From: Brevundimonas lenta
GTDB taxonomy: Bacteria; Pseudomonadota; Alphaproteobacteria; Caulobacterales; Caulobacteraceae
Length of the DNA stretch: 64,000 bases
Direction of reading: 5' to 3'
Assembly: GCF_014196335.1 (NCBI RefSeq)
Contig: NZ_JACIDM010000002.1
Location: forward strand, 558,001-622,000
Shown: piece after piece, positions 8,029 to 17,260 of the stretch
Layout: every line of letters starts with the position of its first letter
Numbering within the stretch: the stretch's first letter is position 1
Translations under genes and position numbers: made by a program
The notes under the pieces: generated by a model
Database searches by the model: none
Told to the model about the DNA's origin: nothing
What the model saw: only the letters and a program-made list of their open reading frames with translations

Positions 8029-8240
8029 AACGGTCCGCGCTGGTCGTCGCTCTCGGCCTCGTCGACTGCGGGGCGACCGACCGGACCGCTGCAGACTTCG
8101 CCGCCGATCCCGAAGCGGCCGAAGCGATCGTGGCGGCCTGCGACGCCGGCCGCGAGACGGACGAATGCGAGGCGGCGCGGCGCGGTCTGGCCGACGCGCG
8201 GCGCGAGGCGCGGATGCGCGCCTATGAGCGGGTCTTCTGA
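8025..8240 (+). CDS. TrbK-alt-like small protein, possible entry exclusion
   Basis: This 71-aa protein starts at a GTG overlapping the virB5 stop. It has a short hydrophobic start with a Cys (ALVVALGLVDCG), a non-standard lipobox. The segment FAADPEAAEAIVAACDAGRETDECEAARRGLADARREA has the pattern of the TrbK-alt family, which has been proposed to act in entry exclusion. It lies between virB5 and virB6, the usual place for such genes. Function is inferred from family and position. Confidence 0.65.
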   Translation: MKRSALVVALGLVDCGATDRTAADFAADPEAAEAIVAACDAGRETDECEAARRGLADARREARMRAYERVF

Positions 8241-8251
8241 GGAGCCCGACG

Positions 8252-9172
8252 ATGAGCTTTCGCGTCTTCGAGCCCAGCTACGACTTCATCGACGAACGGC
8301 TCAACGTCTTCCTCGGCGACCGTCTGTCGTCGGTGGTCGCCGAGGTCGAGGGACCGCTGCGCATCGCCCTGGTCCTCTATGTCGTGCTCTATGGCGTCGC
8401 CATCCTGAGGGGCGCGATCAGCGAACCGGTGATGGATTTCGCGGTCCGGTCGCTGAAGCTGGCCTTCCTGTATTTGCTGGCGACCACGGCCGCCTATTCG
8501 ACCTTCGTCACCGAGCCGCTGTTCACCGGCCTGCCCAACGCCCTGACCCGGGCCGTCAGCGGCGCGGACACGCCGAGCGTCGGCGCAGCCTTCGACCAGT
8601 TCTTCGCCTATGCGGCCTGGCTGGGCGAGGACATCTCGCGCGAGGGCTCGGCCTTCAATCCCGGGCCCTGGGTGGTGTCCGCCGCCGTCTTCATCATCGG
8701 CGCCCTGGCCGCCGCCCTCGGCTTCGGCGTGGTGCTGGTGGCCAAACTGGCTCTCGCGCTGCTCGTCACCCTCGGCCCCATCTTCATCGCCTGCGCCCTG
8801 TTCGACGCCACTCGCCGCTTCTTCTTCGGCTGGCTCAGCCAAGCGGTGAACTATCTCGTCCTGTTCGCCCTGATCATCGTCATCTTCCAGCTGGTCCTGT
8901 CGCTCGTGCGCGACCAGTGGGGCGCGATCCAGGGCGCCGACCCGATGATCGGCGGCCTGATCTTCATCGCCCTGTGCCTGCTCGGGGCGATCTTCTTTCT
9001 GCAGACGCCGGCCATCGCCGCCGGCATCGCGGGCGGCGCCAGCGCCGGACTCGCCGACTTCGCCAACGCCGCGGCCCTGGGCGGGAGCGGCTCCGGCCGC
9101 AGCCAGGGCCCGCAAGAAGCCAGCCGCCAGCCGCCCAGGGGCGGCGGCACCATTCGACCGAGAGGCGCCTGA
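8252..9172 (+). CDS. virB6: VirB6/TrbL-type polytopic membrane protein
   Basis: This 306-aa protein has about six transmembrane segments, including ALVLYVVLYGVAIL, AAVFIIGALAAALGFGVVLVAKLALALLVTLGPIFIACALF and the block at ~205-260. The tail is Gly/Ser/Arg-rich and polar. The conserved LALLVTLGPIFIACALFDATRRFFFGWL is a strong VirB6/TrbL match. It forms part of the inner-membrane DNA path. Confidence 0.9.
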   Translation: MSFRVFEPSYDFIDERLNVFLGDRLSSVVAEVEGPLRIALVLYVVLYGVAILRGAISEPVMDFAVRSLKLAFLYLLATTAAYSTFVTEPLFTGLPNALTRAVSGADTPSVGAAFDQFFAYAAWLGEDISREGSAFNPGPWVVSAAVFIIGALAAALGFGVVLVAKLALALLVTLGPIFIACALFDATRRFFFGWLSQAVNYLVLFALIIVIFQLVLSLVRDQWGAIQGADPMIGGLIFIALCLLGAIFFLQTPAIAAGIAGGASAGLADFANAAALGGSGSGRSQGPQEASRQPPRGGGTIRPRGA

Positions 9173-9173
9173 C

Positions 9174-9368
9174 ATGACCTATCGCTCCCTCCTGTTCACC
9201 GGCCTGATGCTGCTGGGCGCCTGCGCCCACCGCGGCGATCCGGCGTTGCCGACTTGCGACGGCGCGGCCCGGCGACCCGCCAATCCCCACGGATCGGTGC
9301 TCGCGCCGCAGACCGAACCCCCATCGGTCCCCGAGGCCGTAACCTCGGACACGGGAGGCTGCGCATGA
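9174..9368 (+). CDS. virB7: VirB7-like small lipoprotein
   Basis: This 64-aa protein has a textbook lipoprotein signal, LLFTGLMLLGACAHRG, with the lipidated Cys in LLGAC. The mature part is short, polar and Pro-rich. Its position between virB6 and virB8, overlapping the latter, fits the VirB7 lipoprotein that stabilises VirB9 at the outer membrane. Confidence 0.7.
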   Translation: MTYRSLLFTGLMLLGACAHRGDPALPTCDGAARRPANPHGSVLAPQTEPPSVPEAVTSDTGGCA

Positions 9369-10048
9369 GCGGCGTCCCCTCTCCTGACCTGAAGCGCTAC
9401 TTCACCGAGGCGCGACGCTGGGACCAGGACCGTCTGGCCTCGGCGCTCCGGTCGCGTCGCCTGGCCTGGTCGGCCGCCGCCGTGGCCACGGGTCTGGCGG
9501 TGATCGCGACCGGCGCGGTGGCGATGCTGACGCCGCTGAAGTCCACCGAGCCTTTCGTCATCCGGGTGGACCAGGCGACCGGCGCGGTCGACGTCATGCG
9601 CGGCCTCTCGGCCGAGGACGGGCCGGTCCGCTACGACGAGGCGGTCAGCAAATATTTCCTCGGCCAGTATGTGCGCCAGCGCGAGGGCTACCTCGATCCG
9701 GCCGCCGAGGACGCCTTCCGGCTGGTCTCCATCCTGTCGGCGCCGGCCGAACAGCGGCGCTGGGCCGACCTGTTCCGTGGCTCCAATCCCGCCAGTCCGC
9801 AGAACCTCTACGGCCGCGACGGCGAGGCCATCATCTCGATCCGCGCCATCGGCTTCATCAACGACGGCGTCGCCAACGTCCGTTTCCACCGCACGGTCCG
9901 CCAGGCCCAGCAGACCGTGGAGAGCGACTGGATCGCCACCATCGCCTTCACCTACACCCGCGCGCCGATGTCCGAGCCCGATCGCCTGAGGAATCCCCTC
10001 GGCTTCCAGGTGACGTCCTACCGCGCCGATCCGGAGGTCATCCGATGA
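9365..10048 (+). CDS. virB8: VirB8-like assembly protein
   Basis: This 227-aa protein has a cytoplasmic N-terminus, one transmembrane helix (AWSAAAVATGLAVIATGAVAML) and a periplasmic domain. The phrases LTPLKSTEPFVIRVDQATGAVDVM and YFLGQYVRQREGYL are characteristic of VirB8. It nucleates the core complex by contacting VirB9 and VirB10. Start and stop overlap the neighbouring genes by 4 bases. Confidence 0.92.
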   Translation: MSGVPSPDLKRYFTEARRWDQDRLASALRSRRLAWSAAAVATGLAVIATGAVAMLTPLKSTEPFVIRVDQATGAVDVMRGLSAEDGPVRYDEAVSKYFLGQYVRQREGYLDPAAEDAFRLVSILSAPAEQRRWADLFRGSNPASPQNLYGRDGEAIISIRAIGFINDGVANVRFHRTVRQAQQTVESDWIATIAFTYTRAPMSEPDRLRNPLGFQVTSYRADPEVIR

Positions 10049-10872
10049 GACGCGTCAGTTCCCTTCTGCCCCTGATCGCCGCCCTCGCCCTCGCGTCCCC
10101 GGTCGCGGCGCAAGCCCCGCTGGATCCGCGTATTCGCGAGCTCACCTATGATCCTGCGGCCGTCTACCCGATCGCCGGGGCGTTCCGGACGGCGACCCAG
10201 ATCGTCTTCTCACCGGAGGAGACCATCCGCCATGCCGCCATCGGCGACAGCGTCGCCTGGGAGGTGGCCGCCGAGGGTTCGGTGCTCTTCCTCAAGCCTC
10301 GGGAACGCCATCAGGCGACCAACCTCCTGGTCGTCACAGAGCGCGACGGCGCGGTCCGGCACTACGCCTTCGAGTTGCTCGCCCGCGAGGCCGGCGACCG
10401 GACGGCGATCGCCTATCAGGTCCGGTTCCGCTACCCGGCCGACGAACAGGCCCAGGCGGCCCGCGCATTGGCCGTCCAGGCCGAGGCCGTGGAGCAACGC
10501 CTCATCGGACTGGAACTGGAGCGCGGCGTGGTCGAAGGTCCTCGCAATCTGGCCTGGTCCGCCCAGGGCGACGCCGCCTTGCAGCCGAGCGAGGTCAGCG
10601 ACAACGGCCGCTTCAGCGTGCTGCGCTTCCCCGGCGTCCAGGCCCTGCCGGCCGTGTTCGAGGTCGGCGAGGACGGATCGGAGCGCCTGATCCCCTACGA
10701 TGTCCGCGGCGAGTTCGTGGTGATCCACGGCGTGACCCGGGGTCTGCGGCTGAGACGGGGTCCGTCGGTCCTGTGCCTGTTCAACGACGCCTATGACCGC
10801 CGCGGCGTAGGCGTGGGCACCGGAACGGCCTCGCCGGTCGTCGATCGTGCGCCCGTCGCAGGCCGGTCATGA
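10045..10872 (+). CDS. virB9: VirB9/TrbG/CagX-like outer-membrane complex protein
   Basis: This 275-aa protein has a signal peptide (LLPLIAALALASPVAAQAP) and the CagX/VirB9 pattern: YDPAAVYPIAGAFRTATQIVFSPEETI near the N-terminus and FSVLRFPGVQALPAVFEVGEDGSERLI with a C-terminal beta domain ending RRGPSVLCLFNDAYDRRGVG. It forms the outer ring with VirB7 and VirB10. Confidence 0.92.
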   Translation: MRRVSSLLPLIAALALASPVAAQAPLDPRIRELTYDPAAVYPIAGAFRTATQIVFSPEETIRHAAIGDSVAWEVAAEGSVLFLKPRERHQATNLLVVTERDGAVRHYAFELLAREAGDRTAIAYQVRFRYPADEQAQAARALAVQAEAVEQRLIGLELERGVVEGPRNLAWSAQGDAALQPSEVSDNGRFSVLRFPGVQALPAVFEVGEDGSERLIPYDVRGEFVVIHGVTRGLRLRRGPSVLCLFNDAYDRRGVGVGTGTASPVVDRAPVAGRS

Positions 10873-11993
10873 GCGCGCCCGATCCCACGCCGCCGGCCGA
10901 CGCGCCTCGCCCGCCCTCCGCGCCGGCCGATCGCGGCGTCTCGCCGATCGCCGGACAGCTCGGCGGTCGTCAGGGCAAGGTCGTCACCCTCGCCGCCCTG
11001 GCCGTCGGATGCGGCGTCTTCCTGATCGCCAGCTGGGATCGCGGCGACGCCGGCGACGCCGAACCGGCCCGTCGCGACGAGCCCGCCCGGCAGACGACGC
11101 CGTTCGAGCCCGCCCGCCGCGAGGCCCCGCCCCTGCTGAGCGACGCCGCCGTCGATCCCGACGCGCCGACCCTGACCGGCGAAGAGGCTATCCCGCCATT
11201 GGAGGCCGCGCCCCGGGATCCGGCGACATCCCGGTCCGGCCCCAGTCCGGCGGAACAGCGGCGCGCCCTGGCCGAAAGCGCCCGGCGCGCGCCCGTGCTC
11301 GCCTATAGCCGGGCGGGCGGCGGCCAGCCGGGCGCGCCGCCGACCCTGACGGCGCCGACGCCTCCGGGCGAACCGACGTCGCTCGATCAGCTGCGTCAGC
11401 TCACGCCCGTGGGCCAGACGCGCGCCGGTCGCCTGCCCGACCGCAACCTGCTGGTCACGGCGGGGACCAGCGTGCCCTGCGTCCTGCAGACGGCCCTGGA
11501 CAGCACCACGCCCGGCTATGTGACCTGCGTCCTGCCGCGAGACGTCTGGTCCGACAACGGCGCCGTGATCCTGATGGAGCGCGGCACCCGGGTTCTGGGC
11601 GAGTACCGCGGCGGGCTTCAACAGGGCCGACGCCGGCTGTTCGTCCTCTGGACCCGGGCGGTGACGCCGACCGGGGTCGCCGTCGCCCTCGCCTCCCCGG
11701 CCGCCGACGCCCTGGGCCGGGCGGGGTTCGACGGCGTGGTCGACACCCATTTCTGGGACCGGTTCGGCGGCGCGCTCCTGCTCTCCATCGTCGATGACGG
11801 CGTCTACGCCGCCGCCGGCCGGAACGACGGCGCATCCTCGATGGCCCGCGTCCCATCCGATGCGGCGAGCGTCGCCCTCCAGGGTTCGGTCGAGATCCCG
11901 CCGACGCTGCGCCAAGGCCAGGGCGCCGAGGTGTCGATCTTCGTGGCCCAGGACCTGGATTTCGCCGGGGTCTACCAGCTTCGGCCGCGCTGA
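10869..11993 (+). CDS. virB10: VirB10/TrbI-like core protein
   Basis: This 374-aa protein has an N-terminal cytoplasmic segment, one transmembrane helix (VVTLAALAVGCGVFLIA), a Pro-rich periplasmic linker and a C-terminal TrbI-like beta-barrel domain. That domain contains NLLVTAGTSVPCVLQTALDS and GAVILMERGTRVLGEYRGG. It spans both membranes and signals ATP use from VirB4/VirD4 to the outer pore. It overlaps virB9 and ends one base into virB11. Confidence 0.93.
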   Translation: MSAPDPTPPADAPRPPSAPADRGVSPIAGQLGGRQGKVVTLAALAVGCGVFLIASWDRGDAGDAEPARRDEPARQTTPFEPARREAPPLLSDAAVDPDAPTLTGEEAIPPLEAAPRDPATSRSGPSPAEQRRALAESARRAPVLAYSRAGGGQPGAPPTLTAPTPPGEPTSLDQLRQLTPVGQTRAGRLPDRNLLVTAGTSVPCVLQTALDSTTPGYVTCVLPRDVWSDNGAVILMERGTRVLGEYRGGLQQGRRRLFVLWTRAVTPTGVAVALASPAADALGRAGFDGVVDTHFWDRFGGALLLSIVDDGVYAAAGRNDGASSMARVPSDAASVALQGSVEIPPTLRQGQGAEVSIFVAQDLDFAGVYQLRPR

Positions 11994-13000
11994 TGGACGA
12001 CACCTCGGTCCTGGATCACTACCTCGCGCCGCTCCGACCCTTCCTGGAGCCGGCGGACGTGACCGAGGTCGTCATCAACCGGCCCGGCGAGGTCGGGGTC
12101 GAGGCGGACGGCGCCTGGCGCTGGACGGAGGCGCCCGAACTGACCGAGGCGTGGCTGCGCACCCTGGCGGTGGCGGCCGCGGCCTACACCCGTCAGGACG
12201 TGGGCCCTGAACAGCCGATCTGTTCGACCACCCTGCCCGGCGACGTGCGCTGCCAGATCGTCCTGCCCCCGGTGGCGGCGGACGGCGGCCTCTCCCTGAC
12301 CTTGAGAAAGCCGTCGCGGCGCCGTCTCGGCCTGAAGGAGTTCGCGGCGGCCGGCCTGTTCGACGAGGTCGCCGACGCCCAGGCGGACGCCACGGACCTC
12401 GTCGACGCCGAACTGATCCGTCTGCGGCAGGCCGGCGACTGGCCGGCCTTCCTCACCCTGGCGGTCACCGCCCGGCGCAACATCCTGATCTCGGGCGCGA
12501 CCGGCTCGGGCAAGACGACCTTGGCCAAGGGGCTGATCGAACTCATCCCGGACCATGAGCGCCTGTTGACCATCGAGGACACCCGCGAGTTCGTGGTGCC
12601 GCACCGCAACGTCGTCCATCTGGTCTATTCCAAGGACGGTCAGGGGTTGGCCAGGATCGGACCGAAGCAGCTCCTGGAAAGCGCCCTGCGCATGCGCCCG
12701 GACCGCATCCTGTTGCAGGAACTGCGCGACGGCACGGCCTTCTTCTATCTGCGCAACGTCAACTCGGGCCATCCCGGGTCGATCACCACGGTGCATGCGG
12801 ATTCCGCCGCCCTGGCCTTCGAGCAGCTCACCCTGCTGGTGCGGGAATCCGAAGGCGGACGCGACCTGCCGCGCGCGGACATCCGCGCCCTGCTGCATCT
12901 GCTCGTCGACGTCGTCATCCAGATGAAGAAGATCGATGGGCGCTTCCGCGTGACGGAGGTCTGGCATGACCCGGTTCGCAAGCGCCAGCCCGGGAGCTAG
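11993..13000 (+). CDS. virB11: VirB11/TrbB-type hexameric ATPase
   Basis: This 335-aa protein has Walker A GATGSGKTT from residue 168, an Asp box (RLLTIEDTREF) and a Walker B/His box region (RPDRILLQELRDGTAFFYLRNVNSGHPGSITTVHADS). These are all the hallmarks of the secretion ATPases that switch between pilus assembly and DNA transfer. The last 35 bases overlap virD4. Confidence 0.95.
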   Translation: MDDTSVLDHYLAPLRPFLEPADVTEVVINRPGEVGVEADGAWRWTEAPELTEAWLRTLAVAAAAYTRQDVGPEQPICSTTLPGDVRCQIVLPPVAADGGLSLTLRKPSRRRLGLKEFAAAGLFDEVADAQADATDLVDAELIRLRQAGDWPAFLTLAVTARRNILISGATGSGKTTLAKGLIELIPDHERLLTIEDTREFVVPHRNVVHLVYSKDGQGLARIGPKQLLESALRMRPDRILLQELRDGTAFFYLRNVNSGHPGSITTVHADSAALAFEQLTLLVRESEGGRDLPRADIRALLHLLVDVVIQMKKIDGRFRVTEVWHDPVRKRQPGS

Positions 13001-14783
13001 GGCGACGGCGGTCGCCCTCGGCGGTCTGGGCGCCGTGAGCCTTCTGGCCGTCCTCGCCATCCTCATCGCCTTGGTCGGTCTGGGCCAGTTCTCGGACGCC
13101 GTCGACCCGGCCCGGGTCCCCGGCTGGCTCTGGTATTATCGCCAGGACCCCGAGGTGCGCCGCTGGCTGACCGTCGGGGTCTCGGTTTCGGGCCTGGTCG
13201 GCGGGGTTCTCGTCGCGGCCGTGTTGCTCGCCCGACGCCGCCCCTTGCACGGCGCCGCCCGTTGGGCCTCGGGTTCGGAACAGCGGCGCGCGGGGCTGCG
13301 GGCGCATCGCGGCATCGTCCTGGGGCGGGCCGACGGCGGCTTCCTCATCGCCGACGGTCCCGAGCACGTCATGCTCTACGCCCCCACCCGCACCGGCAAG
13401 GGCGTCGGCGTGGTCATTCCCAACCTCCTGGCCTGGCCGGACTCCGTGGTCGTGCTGGACATCAAGCGCGAGAACTTCCTCGCCACGGCGGGCTATCGCG
13501 CCGAGGTCGGCCAGACGGTGCATCTGTTCGACCCCCTGGCGCGCGACGGCCGCACGGCGCGCTTCAACCCGCTGGGCCATGTCGATCGCACCGACCCGAT
13601 CGCGGTGCTCGACGAGTTGCAGCGCATGGCGATGATGCTGTTCCCGGTCCACGAACGCGCCGACCCCTTCTGGGCGGAGGCGTCGCGGACCGGGTTCATC
13701 GGCGTCGGCGGCTATGTCGCGGCCACGCCCGACCGCCCCTTCACCCTCGGCGAAATCTTCCGCCAGCTCACCGCCGGCGACGCCCGCACGCGGCTGCCCC
13801 GGATCGTCGCGGCCCGGGAACAGGAGGGTCGTCCCCTCCCCAGACCGGTCGTGGCCGCGCTCACCGACTTCACCAGTTCCAGCGAGAACACCTTCGCCTC
13901 CGTGCGTCAGTCGATCACCACCCGGATGGGGCTGTGGCTCAATCCGCGGGTCGACGCCGCCACCTCCGTCTCGGACTTCGACCTCCGCGACCTGCGCGGC
14001 GGCCGCCTCTCCCTCTATCTGGGCGCCACCCCGGACAACATGCTGCGGATCCAGCCGCTCTACGCCCTGCTCTTTCAGCAGCTGGTCGATCTGAACAGCC
14101 GCGCCCTGCCCGGCCCCACCGACCGCCCCGCCCTGATCGTCCTCGACGAGTTCGCCCGTCTCGGGCCGGCGCCGGTCCTGGCCCACGCCTTCGCCTGGGT
14201 CGCCGGCTACGGGCTGCGGCTTCTGGCGGTGCTGCAGAGCCCGTCGCAGCTGAGGGCGATCTACGGCCCGGACGTGGCCGAGGAGGTCATGACCAACTGC
14301 GGGGTCGAGATCGTCTTCGCGCCCAAGGAGCTCAAGATCGCCCAGGAGCTCAGCGATCGGCTCGGCGCCTATACGACCGACGGCCGCAGCCGCAGCCGGC
14401 CGACGGGGCTCAGCCCGGGTCGGCGCAGCACGACCGTTTCCGATCAGCGTCGTGCTCTCATGCTGCCCCAGGAACTGATGCAGTTGCCGCAGACAGCCCT
14501 GATCGTCCTCACGGCCGGCCTGCCCCCGGTGCGGGGCCGGAAGATCGCCTATTTCCGGGAGCGCGTCTTCCAGCGCCGACTGCGGCCCGCCCCCGATCTG
14601 GCGCCGGTCGCCGCGCCGGCATCGCCCCCCGCTCTGGAGGAGGATCCCATGGATTTTGACGTCATCGCGCGCGCCTTCGCCGCCGAAGGCCTGCCGCCGC
14701 CTGAGGCCGGGGCGGATGAAGACGCCGTCGGCGCCTGGCTGGACCGGGTCGTCGATACGGCCGTGCTGGAGCGCGAGCCGTGA
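12966..14783 (+). CDS. virD4: VirD4/TraG-type coupling protein
   Basis: This 605-aa protein has two N-terminal transmembrane helices (~15-45 and ~70-92), a Walker A region PTRTGKGVGVVIPN near residue 140 and a Walker B LIVLDEFARLGPAPVL near 395. It recruits the relaxase-DNA complex to the VirB channel. The C-terminus has an acidic extension (DFDVIARAFAAEGLPPP...). It completes the VirB operon. Confidence 0.95.
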   Translation: MTRFASASPGARATAVALGGLGAVSLLAVLAILIALVGLGQFSDAVDPARVPGWLWYYRQDPEVRRWLTVGVSVSGLVGGVLVAAVLLARRRPLHGAARWASGSEQRRAGLRAHRGIVLGRADGGFLIADGPEHVMLYAPTRTGKGVGVVIPNLLAWPDSVVVLDIKRENFLATAGYRAEVGQTVHLFDPLARDGRTARFNPLGHVDRTDPIAVLDELQRMAMMLFPVHERADPFWAEASRTGFIGVGGYVAATPDRPFTLGEIFRQLTAGDARTRLPRIVAAREQEGRPLPRPVVAALTDFTSSSENTFASVRQSITTRMGLWLNPRVDAATSVSDFDLRDLRGGRLSLYLGATPDNMLRIQPLYALLFQQLVDLNSRALPGPTDRPALIVLDEFARLGPAPVLAHAFAWVAGYGLRLLAVLQSPSQLRAIYGPDVAEEVMTNCGVEIVFAPKELKIAQELSDRLGAYTTDGRSRSRPTGLSPGRRSTTVSDQRRALMLPQELMQLPQTALIVLTAGLPPVRGRKIAYFRERVFQRRLRPAPDLAPVAAPASPPALEEDPMDFDVIARAFAAEGLPPPEAGADEDAVGAWLDRVVDTAVLEREP

Positions 14784-15358
14784 AGACCCCTGACACGGCC
14801 CCGCCGTCCAACCGCCTCGGTCCCGCGCCGGGCCCGGCCGGATCGCGCCGCTCCACAGCCAAGGGCGACGTGCCCGAGGCGGTGCTCGACCGCTATCTGG
14901 TCGAGCGCGACCTGCGGGGCCGGCCGGAGCGTTTCTTCCGCGATCATCGCGCGGCCGAGCCGATGTTCCGCGACCGCGGCCGCTCGCTTGTCTCCAACCA
15001 GGCCTATCCCGACGCCGTCATCGACATGCTCAAGATCGCCCGCCACCGCGGCTGGGACCAGGTTCGGGTGTCCGGAGATCCGGCCTTCCGTCGCGAGGTC
15101 TGGATTCAGGCCCAGGCCTTGGGGCTGGAGGTGAAAGGTCATCGACCGCGCGAGCGCGATCGGCAGGCCGCCGGCGAGCCACACCGCCAGACCCCGCCGG
15201 ACCTCGGCGCGCGGCTCGACCGCGCCGCCGTGGTGGTGCGCGCCCTCATCGCCGATCCGGCCGCTCAAGCCCGCCTTATGGCCCGCGCCCTGACCCGGGC
15301 CGCCGAGCGGGCTCCGCAACCGGAGCAGGTCCGCGAGCAGCGAACCCGAACCCGGTGA
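14780..15358 (+). CDS. LPD7-domain protein of the transfer region
   Basis: This 192-aa protein starts at a GTG overlapping the virD4 stop. Residues ~40-130 (ERFFRDHRAAEPMFRDRGRSLVSNQAYPDAVIDMLKIARHRGWDQVRVSGDPAFRREVWIQAQALGLEVKGHRP) match the large polyvalent protein-associated domain 7. That domain is usually found fused to relaxases or encoded near them. Here it is a free-standing protein co-transcribed with virD4, suggesting a role in relaxosome delivery. Confidence 0.75.
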   Translation: MKTPDTAPPSNRLGPAPGPAGSRRSTAKGDVPEAVLDRYLVERDLRGRPERFFRDHRAAEPMFRDRGRSLVSNQAYPDAVIDMLKIARHRGWDQVRVSGDPAFRREVWIQAQALGLEVKGHRPRERDRQAAGEPHRQTPPDLGARLDRAAVVVRALIADPAAQARLMARALTRAAERAPQPEQVREQRTRTR

Positions 15359-15430
15359 CCAGACGCCAGACCTGTTGATGATCGAACAACCCCGATTGAC
15401 TAACGTCTATGTTCGCTATTTGTTCTCATC

Positions 15431-15634
15431 ATGCCTGTCCGAAAGAAAGTCCTGGTCGAGTGGCAAACCGCGGGGCCGCGCCGGTCCTACTTCGTGCGCC
15501 CCGGTTCCCGATCGAGACCCTGGATCTGGTTCAGGGACGGTCACATGCCCCATTTCGACGAACCGAAAGCCTGGTTCATCGTCGAGAAGCGCGGCAGCTA
15601 CTGGGTGGCGGTCGAACGGGTCGATCAACCCTGA
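15431..15634 (+). CDS. Small hypothetical protein
   Basis: This 67-aa protein is basic and aromatic (RPWIWFRDGHMPHFDEPKAWFIVEKRGSYWVAVERVDQP). No family is recognised. No strong ribosome-binding site precedes the ATG. The overlapping minus-strand frame looks like a shadow. It lies between the transfer operon and the SRAP gene on the same strand. Confidence 0.45.
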   Translation: MPVRKKVLVEWQTAGPRRSYFVRPGSRSRPWIWFRDGHMPHFDEPKAWFIVEKRGSYWVAVERVDQP

Positions 15635-15687
15635 AGACCCTGTCCCGGTGCTTTTCGTATTCGGCCTGACTGTGCCACGCTGGCGGC

Positions 15688-16419
15688 ATGTGCAACCTCT
15701 ACAGCCTGTCCAAGCATATCTCGGCGATCCTCCAGATGGTCGCCGCCATGACCAAGGACATCGGCAATTTCGGCCCGATGCCGGCGGTCTTCCCCGATTA
15801 TTCCGGGCCGATCCTTCGTGGCCAGGCTGACGGCTCCCTGCTGCTCGCCCGGGCCCGTTGGGGCATGCCGAGCAGCCGGAAGGCGCTGCTCGAGGCGGCC
15901 ACCAAGCGGGCCGACAAGCTGCGGGCCAAGGGCAAGCCCTTCGATTTCGACGACCTGCTGCGGATGGAGCCCGACAAGGGCACCACCAATATCCGCCGCA
16001 CCGAGAGCCGGCACTGGTGGCCCTGGCTCGCTCCCGAGAACCGATGTCTGGTCCCCTTCACGGCCTTCAACGAACCCGATCAGGTCAGTCGCGGCGACAG
16101 CGTCTGGTTCGCTCTGGGCGAGGATCTCCCCCTCGCCTTCTTCGCCGGCGTCTGGACCCCGCATGCCTGCGTCCGGATGATCAGCAAGGGATGGGAAGAG
16201 CTGGACGCCTACGGCTTCCTGACGACGGACGCGAACGCCGACGTGGCGCCCTTCCATCCCAAGGCGATGCCGGTGATCCTGCGAACCGCGGAGGAGCGCG
16301 ACGTCTGGATGCGGGCGCCCTGGAACGAAGCGCAGGCCCTTCAGCGGCCGTTGCCGGCGGGCGTCCTGACCATCGTCCAGCGCGGCGGCAAGGCGCACGG
16401 CGAAGACCCCGTGTCCTAG
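15688..16419 (+). CDS. SRAP/HMCES-family protein (abasic-site crosslinking, YedK-like)
   Basis: This 243-aa protein starts MCNLYS, so removal of Met exposes Cys2, which in this family forms a covalent bond with abasic sites in single-stranded DNA. The other active-site residues are visible: Asn101 (TTNIRRTES), Glu129 (FTAFNEP) and His190 ([10 protein letters not shown]). It shields lesions and may help single-stranded DNA survive transfer. It converges with the AbiE-like operon, overlapping by 4 bases. Confidence 0.9.
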   Translation: MCNLYSLSKHISAILQMVAAMTKDIGNFGPMPAVFPDYSGPILRGQADGSLLLARARWGMPSSRKALLEAATKRADKLRAKGKPFDFDDLLRMEPDKGTTNIRRTESRHWWPWLAPENRCLVPFTAFNEPDQVSRGDSVWFALGEDLPLAFFAGVWTPHACVRMISKGWEELDAYGFLTTDANADVAPFHPKAMPVILRTAEERDVWMRAPWNEAQALQRPLPAGVLTIVQRGGKAHGEDPVS

Positions 16420-17258
16420 AAGTGGTTCTTCAGGAGTGGGGAGACCGAGAAGGCGGGGAACCAAAGGCCGCCCCTCACCCGGTTCATCAGCTCCCAGTAC
16501 ATGCCGAACGCCAGGGGATCGCGGATCTCGCTCGGGACGTCGAAACTGTAGTCCCCGTCGAACCGGTCGCCGCTTCGCCAGGCCCGCGCATATTCCGGTG
16601 AGAGATAGTCGAACAGCGCCCGTCGGATCTGGTCCAGGAATTCACCGATCGTGCTGGCGTGATAGGAGAACACGTCCGTGTAGAACCAGTCCTGGAAGTT
16701 GGGCAGGGCGCGATAGACCATCCCTTCGTCAACGACATGGCCGTGCCGCGCGAGCATGGCCTTGATCTGTCTCACCCGGGCGTCGAGCCGGGAGAAGTTG
16801 TGCTTGTTGGCGTCCCCTACGACCTTGAGCAGCCAGACTCGCGAGACGCGCAAGTCCAGGGACAGGTCCAGTTCCGGGAGCCAGACCGCCGGACAGTGGC
16901 ATTCCGCGTTAAGCCAGTCGGCGAAGCCAGAGGCCGCGGTGGCCAGGCCTGACGCCTCCGCGCCGAGTTGCGGCTGGCGGCAGATGGCCTCGAGATAGAA
17001 GAGATAGGTGCGGTCGGTCTCCCGCGCGGCCTGCCCCGAAGGCGCAAAGGCGAACGGCAGGGCGGCCTGTCTCGGCTGAGCGAGAAAGTCGGCCAGCAGG
17101 ATCGCGAAGATCCGTTTGTGCGAGCCGGACTTGAACACCAGATTGGTCGGGCGCGAGGTCACCGGAGACTGGAAGACCTCCAGATTGACCATGTCGTCGA
17201 TCATGTCCCAGACGGCCTTCAACAGGATCGCCTCCTGCTCGACGCCGGCGTAGGTCAT
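16416..17258 (-). CDS. Unknown protein, third gene of the AbiE-like operon
   Basis: This 280-aa soluble, helix-rich protein has many aromatic residues ([41 protein letters not shown]). No family is recognised. Only two bases separate it from the AbiEii gene, so it is co-transcribed with that toxin-antitoxin pair. The segment [23 protein letters not shown] has an NKHNFSRL motif seen in some HEPN-like helical proteins, but this is weak. Confidence 0.6.
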   Translation of the reverse strand: MTYAGVEQEAILLKAVWDMIDDMVNLEVFQSPVTSRPTNLVFKSGSHKRIFAILLADFLAQPRQAALPFAFAPSGQAARETDRTYLFYLEAICRQPQLGAEASGLATAASGFADWLNAECHCPAVWLPELDLSLDLRVSRVWLLKVVGDANKHNFSRLDARVRQIKAMLARHGHVVDEGMVYRALPNFQDWFYTDVFSYHASTIGEFLDQIRRALFDYLSPEYARAWRSGDRFDGDYSFDVPSEIRDPLAFGMYWELMNRVRGGLWFPAFSVSPLLKNHF

Positions 17259-17260
17259 CG